Assembly (NCBI GenBank): GCA_003254925.1
Contig: QANZ01018074.1
Coordinates: 285,612 to 349,611 of the forward strand
Direction: 5' to 3'
Length of the DNA: 64,000 nucleotides
From: Chamaecrista fasciculata
Lineage: Eukaryota; Streptophyta; Magnoliopsida; Fabales; Fabaceae
The translations under genes and the position numbers were made by a program. Below the pieces are notes generated by a model. It did not search any database, was not told where the DNA came from, and saw only the letters and a list, made by a program, of their open reading frames with translations. Below, piece by piece: positions 60,146-64,000 of this stretch (within the stretch, counting starts at the first letter, position 1; each line of letters begins with the position of its first letter).

Positions 60146-61536
60146 AACAAGAGGTTGATCCAAGTGATGACAAGTAGTTTGCTATCGTTTAAACAAGGTC
60201 TCGACTTCGAGACCTTATGAATATAGCTACTCCTATTGATAGACTCTTCTACCATAATCAAGTGAGGGATATGAGTTGAGTATAAATTATCTACCACAAA
60301 ACTTCAAGTACCAAGGGAGAAAAAAATAGGGCATAGTGATTATTATGACTAATTGAGAAATTTAAATAATTAGTATGTTTGAAGTTTTGTCAAAATTTAA
60401 ATTTAACAAGTTTGAGTGAAATTTTATTTTGATTTTAAAGGTTTCATTGTGTAAAAAAATAGGCAAAACACCATTTCGTGCCTCTAACGTTTGCGGTGAT
60501 TTTCAGTTATACCCTAATATTTCATTTGTCCCAACCCATATGAATATAATTTCACATCTTTCTCGAGGCATTGGAGGTCGAGCAATTCAAGGTTGGAATC
60601 ATTGCCGTCGTGATCGTTGGCAAGAGCATCCACATACGGCGAGAGCAATTCAGGCTTGGGTTTCGGATTTGAAATGGAGGCAAAAACCATAGAGTATTTT
60701 GATGAAGCGATATGGGTATGGATTAGTGATATGGGTATGAGATTTTGTTTTTTTTGTTTTTATTTTTTAGATTCTGGATGATGATGAATTGGTGAACAAA
60801 TTGTGTGAATTTGAAAAGTGAGTATTGGATTTATCAAGTATGGAATTTTTTTAAAAAAAATCTGGGAAGATGATCGAAGATGATGATGATGATGTTCGAA
60901 TGGGGGTTTAGGGTTTTAGGATTTAGGGTTTAAGGTTTTAGGGTTTAGAGTTTTAAGGTTTAGGGTTAGGAGTTTAAGGACCAAATTGATTATTTTTAAT
61001 TTCTGATTTTATAAAATAAATGCCAGGGAATAAATTGCAAGTCAGGCATTGTTTTTTTGTTTATACTTTATGTGGCGATAATTTACACACGTGGCGGGTT
61101 TTTTGTGTGTTTAAGTGGTACTAGCGTGGCAGTTAACAACCACGTAAGTACTTAACGGCACACGTCAGCCTCCATCCGTGCCACGTCAGCTTTTTTGTAA
61201 CACTTGGATGACGCAAGGACCAACTCGATCAACGTTTGCATAATTCGGGGACCGGGTTGTATAATTTCAAAAATTCAGGAACCTAACTACCACCGCCTGC
61301 AAAATTCAAGGACCTAAATGCTAGTTTTCTCATTTTTTTTTCTTAATGGAAAAGTTGGAGTTATAAAGGAACAAGTGGAAAACTTTAGAGATTACAATTG
61401 AAGTAACAGAATATCAGAAACTAAAACAGAATTCACATCCTAAACATTTGGGACCAAAACATTATTCACCGTAAACTTTAGGACCATTATAAGGGTTTGA
61501 CCATTTTTCTTTGTAAGAAGAAAGATTTTTTTTTTT
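60146..61536. other. Intergenic DNA with decayed foldback arms and telomere-like repeats
   Basis: 60462-60530 resembles the left arm of the element at 29205. 60900-60985 contains about nine degenerate ggtttaggg units. 61110-61340 (cgtggcagttaac, ggaccaactcga, gaacctaac) looks like an arm of another Mutator-type element. No gene found. Confidence 0.45.
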
Positions 61537-61740
61537 GAGTAAACTAACAATTCAGCCTCTGAAAGATTACTTAGATAACAACTCAGTCCCTGAAAGAATA
61601 AAACATACTCTTTAGTTCTTAAAAAATTAAAATGATATACTATTTAGTCTATAAAAAAGATTAATAGGTATATTATTTTGATCTTTTAGAGACTAAATTG
61701 TGTATTTTAATCTTTTAAGGACTGAATTGTTAGTTTACTC
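61537..61740. mobile_element. Foldback MITE, 204 bp
   Basis: Ends gagtaaactaacaattcag / ctgaattgttagtttactc are a near-perfect inverted repeat. The flanks are T runs (att... on both sides), so the target duplication cannot be measured. Confidence 0.7.
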
Positions 61741-63068
61741 ATTTTTTTTTTGTCTTTCTGTTAACTTGTTTATTAGAACACATATAAGGTAGAAATTATC
61801 AAAGTTAAGTGTCTAGAAATAATGACAAAAACTAGACAGAATCATGATTGAAAACAATGTTGAAACAAGTGAAAATGAAATTTAAGAACCAAAATAGAAC
61901 AAAAAAGCTTCAATAATCATTATATATAAAGGTTAGAATGCACGAAATCTTTGAATTTTAGTTAATGTGTAAACAATTATTTGAACTTTTGATTTTATAC
62001 AAATAATCCTATTTAAGTATTTATTGAAAATTTCATCAATTTTTTTTTTTACTTTTGTGGATACTTTACAACAATAATTAATTTTATATAAGTTTATTTT
62101 AACGTAAAATGCAACAATTAATTAATCATAAAATTATAAAAAAAAATTATTTTTTTTAAAAAATGAGAATCTTAATAAAAAAATAAGTTTCTAGCTCAAA
62201 ATCAAAGTTCATAAAGCTATTCGACACTTCTCATAAAATTAATTTAATTTTTTTTTTTTANCGACACTTCTCATAAAATTAATTTAATTTTTTTTTACAC
62301 AATAATTAAAATTCATTGAGATTTTATACACTACTTTATGAGAAGACTGCTAATAAGCATTGTGGCGCATTTGCGGGCAAGTATTATGTATCTTTATGTA
62401 ATGTTGATCCATGGATCCATGATGATGTTGTACAAATGAGTGCTTTTGGTCCTTTGGAGGACACATCTTTATATTTGTTGTACCAACTGTTCATGCAATA
62501 TTCATCTCTTTGTTTGGTTCGAAAAGAATCCCACAAACAACAAAAACACCCCCAAAGATGTATAAACAAAACATATATGCATGCATCGTCACTTCTTTTC
62601 TATCTATATTTCATGTTCATCCCCGTTGATGTCTACAAACGCACGATCGACAACACATTCAACTTGCTAGGAATCTCACGCAACACATGTTCATATTCAT
62701 TCTAAAATATCCTACATTTGCTGATTGTAACCTGAGGTATTTAGTTTAATTAATTAAATCCATATATATATATAGGTCAAAACTAACTTTATTTTGATCC
62801 ATAATGTGTACTTTCAATTCGGTTTTGGTTCTTATTGTGTACTTCCAATTCGGTTTTGGTCTTTAATGTTTAATTTGTTCTATCTTGATCCTTAATATTT
62901 TTTAACAATTATTGTTTAATTTTGCCCCTTAATTACTGAATGTGTTATATCCATCTAATTTCAAATTTGAATTCAGCGAAATTAGTATTACATGTATGTT
63001 ATTTAAATTATGTTTATTAATTCACTAATCTAAAAATTTATTATTAATTATATTATATGATATATATA
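61741..63068. other. AT-rich intergenic DNA
   Basis: A ~39-bp unit (cgacacttctcataaaatta...) is present twice at 62222-62260 and 62262-62300, joined by one N. 62316-62705 is an open 129-codon frame without recognisable domain. 62770-62900 has one arm of a foldback (cttttcaattcggttttggt-like phrase twice). Confidence 0.45.
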
Positions 63069-63247
63069 TCTTATATTATATGGCTCCCCCCTTTCTGGTC
63101 GTCCATGTTTAAAACTATAGTCTATGAAATTAAAAATAAGAGAAAATTTACTATTTGGTCTCTCTTTCTTTACTAAATTAACAATTTAGTCCCTTATTTA
63201 TTCTACATACATATTTGCATGCCCGTTAGGGCACGCAAAGCCCCTAG
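63069..63247 (+). mobile_element. Small non-autonomous Helitron, second copy
   Basis: Starts TC (after A), TTATATTATATGG; ends with hairpin GCATGCCC/GGGCACGC, AAAGCCC and CTAG before a T. It is clearly the same family as 23379-23568, including the ctatttggtc and catacatatttgc blocks. Confidence 0.85.
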
Positions 63248-63863
63248 TATATATATATGTTGGGATATAGGTCCACTCTTAGTGGATTGGACTCAGTCAA
63301 ACATGATCAGATATAATAATATTAGTTATTATTTGGTGTTTAATGGATAAAAGATCCTGATAATTGGTTAAAGAGATATTTGGAGAGAGATTCAAATAAG
63401 TGGTTAGAGTTCAGGCCAAAAAAATAAAAAAAGTGGTTAGAGAGATATTTGGAGAGTATCTCTTAGAATTTATTTTTGAAAAGATATTTCAAATATCTCT
63501 CTCCTATATATATAGCACCTATATATATCACATAATCAGACTTAATATTCATTTATTAAAAAATACATACACACGTTGATCCAAATTCATATTCGTCATC
63601 AAATTAATCTTCGAGTAGGTACCTTGATCCGACTATCCAAATACGTTGATCTGTAAATATATATAACTACTATCTCAATCTCATGATTGACCCTTATTAT
63701 TTTTTTATAGGAAAAATGTAACAAGACCCCTTAAACTTTGGGTCATTTGGAAGTAGGCCCTTAATTAAACTATCAATTTTGAAAATCAAATCCTTAAACT
63801 TTGAAGGTTTAGGAATTAGATCCTTCCATCCATTTTTTCACTAACGGTGTTAATTATTATTAA
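63248..63863. other. Intergenic DNA
   Basis: 63370-63480 holds a short direct repeat (gtggttagag...atatttggagag). 63717-63860 looks like one foldback arm (ccccttaaactttgggtcat). No gene. Confidence 0.45.
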
Positions 63864-64000
63864 GATAAATTACACTTTGGTACCCTGTAGTATTCTCTGT
63901 TAACACTTTGGTACCCTGAGCTTTAATTTTATTAGAAAATTAACGAAAATTGACTTTTGGGGTTATTTCGTAATTTAACCATCTTTGGGAGATAAAAGGC
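63864..64000. mobile_element. Left part of a taccaaagtg-family MITE, cut by the window end
   Basis: gataaattacactttggtac is the same terminus as at 47242. A second tttggtaccctg follows. The right end lies outside. Confidence 0.65.

Noticed and set aside
60429-60692. 87-codon plus frame
   Set aside because: Crosses decayed mobile-element sequence and has no known domain.
62316-62705. 129-codon plus frame
   Set aside because: Longest frame in the last 5 kb, but without recognisable motif, homologue known to me or supporting promoter.

Overview
This is nuclear DNA from a flowering plant, most likely a eudicot. The evidence is AT-rich intergenic DNA, short GT-AG introns, plant-specific gene families (CrRLK1L kinase, LBD factor, ELF5, nuclear-encoded mitochondrial L2) and a dense load of small plant transposons. 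The sequence alone does not identify the species.

Positions 1-42000 are the gene-rich part. I rebuilt eight genes by hand at exon level. In order they are: a DDT-domain protein like DDR4 (minus, cut by the window start), the HIPL1 secreted beta-propeller (minus), mitochondrial ribosomal protein L2 C-terminal half (minus), ELF5/WBP11-like (minus), an ANXUR-type receptor kinase (plus, single exon), linker histone H1 (plus), an NFD4-like MFS transporter (minus, tail-to-tail with H1) and an LBD27-like LOB-domain factor (minus). They look like ordinary independent loci. Two of them, ANXUR and LBD27, belong to families with pollen roles.

Positions 42000-64000 contain no protein gene I can support. 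They are packed with non-autonomous elements. These include a series of palindromic foldback MITEs bounded by 9-bp target duplications (Mutator hallmark), hAT MITEs with 8-bp duplications, a tRNA-derived SINE, a LINE tail, a decayed Copia fragment, a tiny Helitron and a GC-rich block of foreign composition.

The most interesting structures are: the region upstream of histone H1, where a promoter-like module with the plant histone octamer is repeated several times and one near-identical copy sits inside a hAT element next to an assembly gap; a Helitron nested in the loop of a Mutator-type foldback; a pair of 1.8-kb PIF/Harbinger-like elements, one with an internal array of ~140-bp repeats; and the family of foldbacks with 9-bp duplications. 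I saw no clearly new gene system, CRISPR array, rRNA or functional tRNA.
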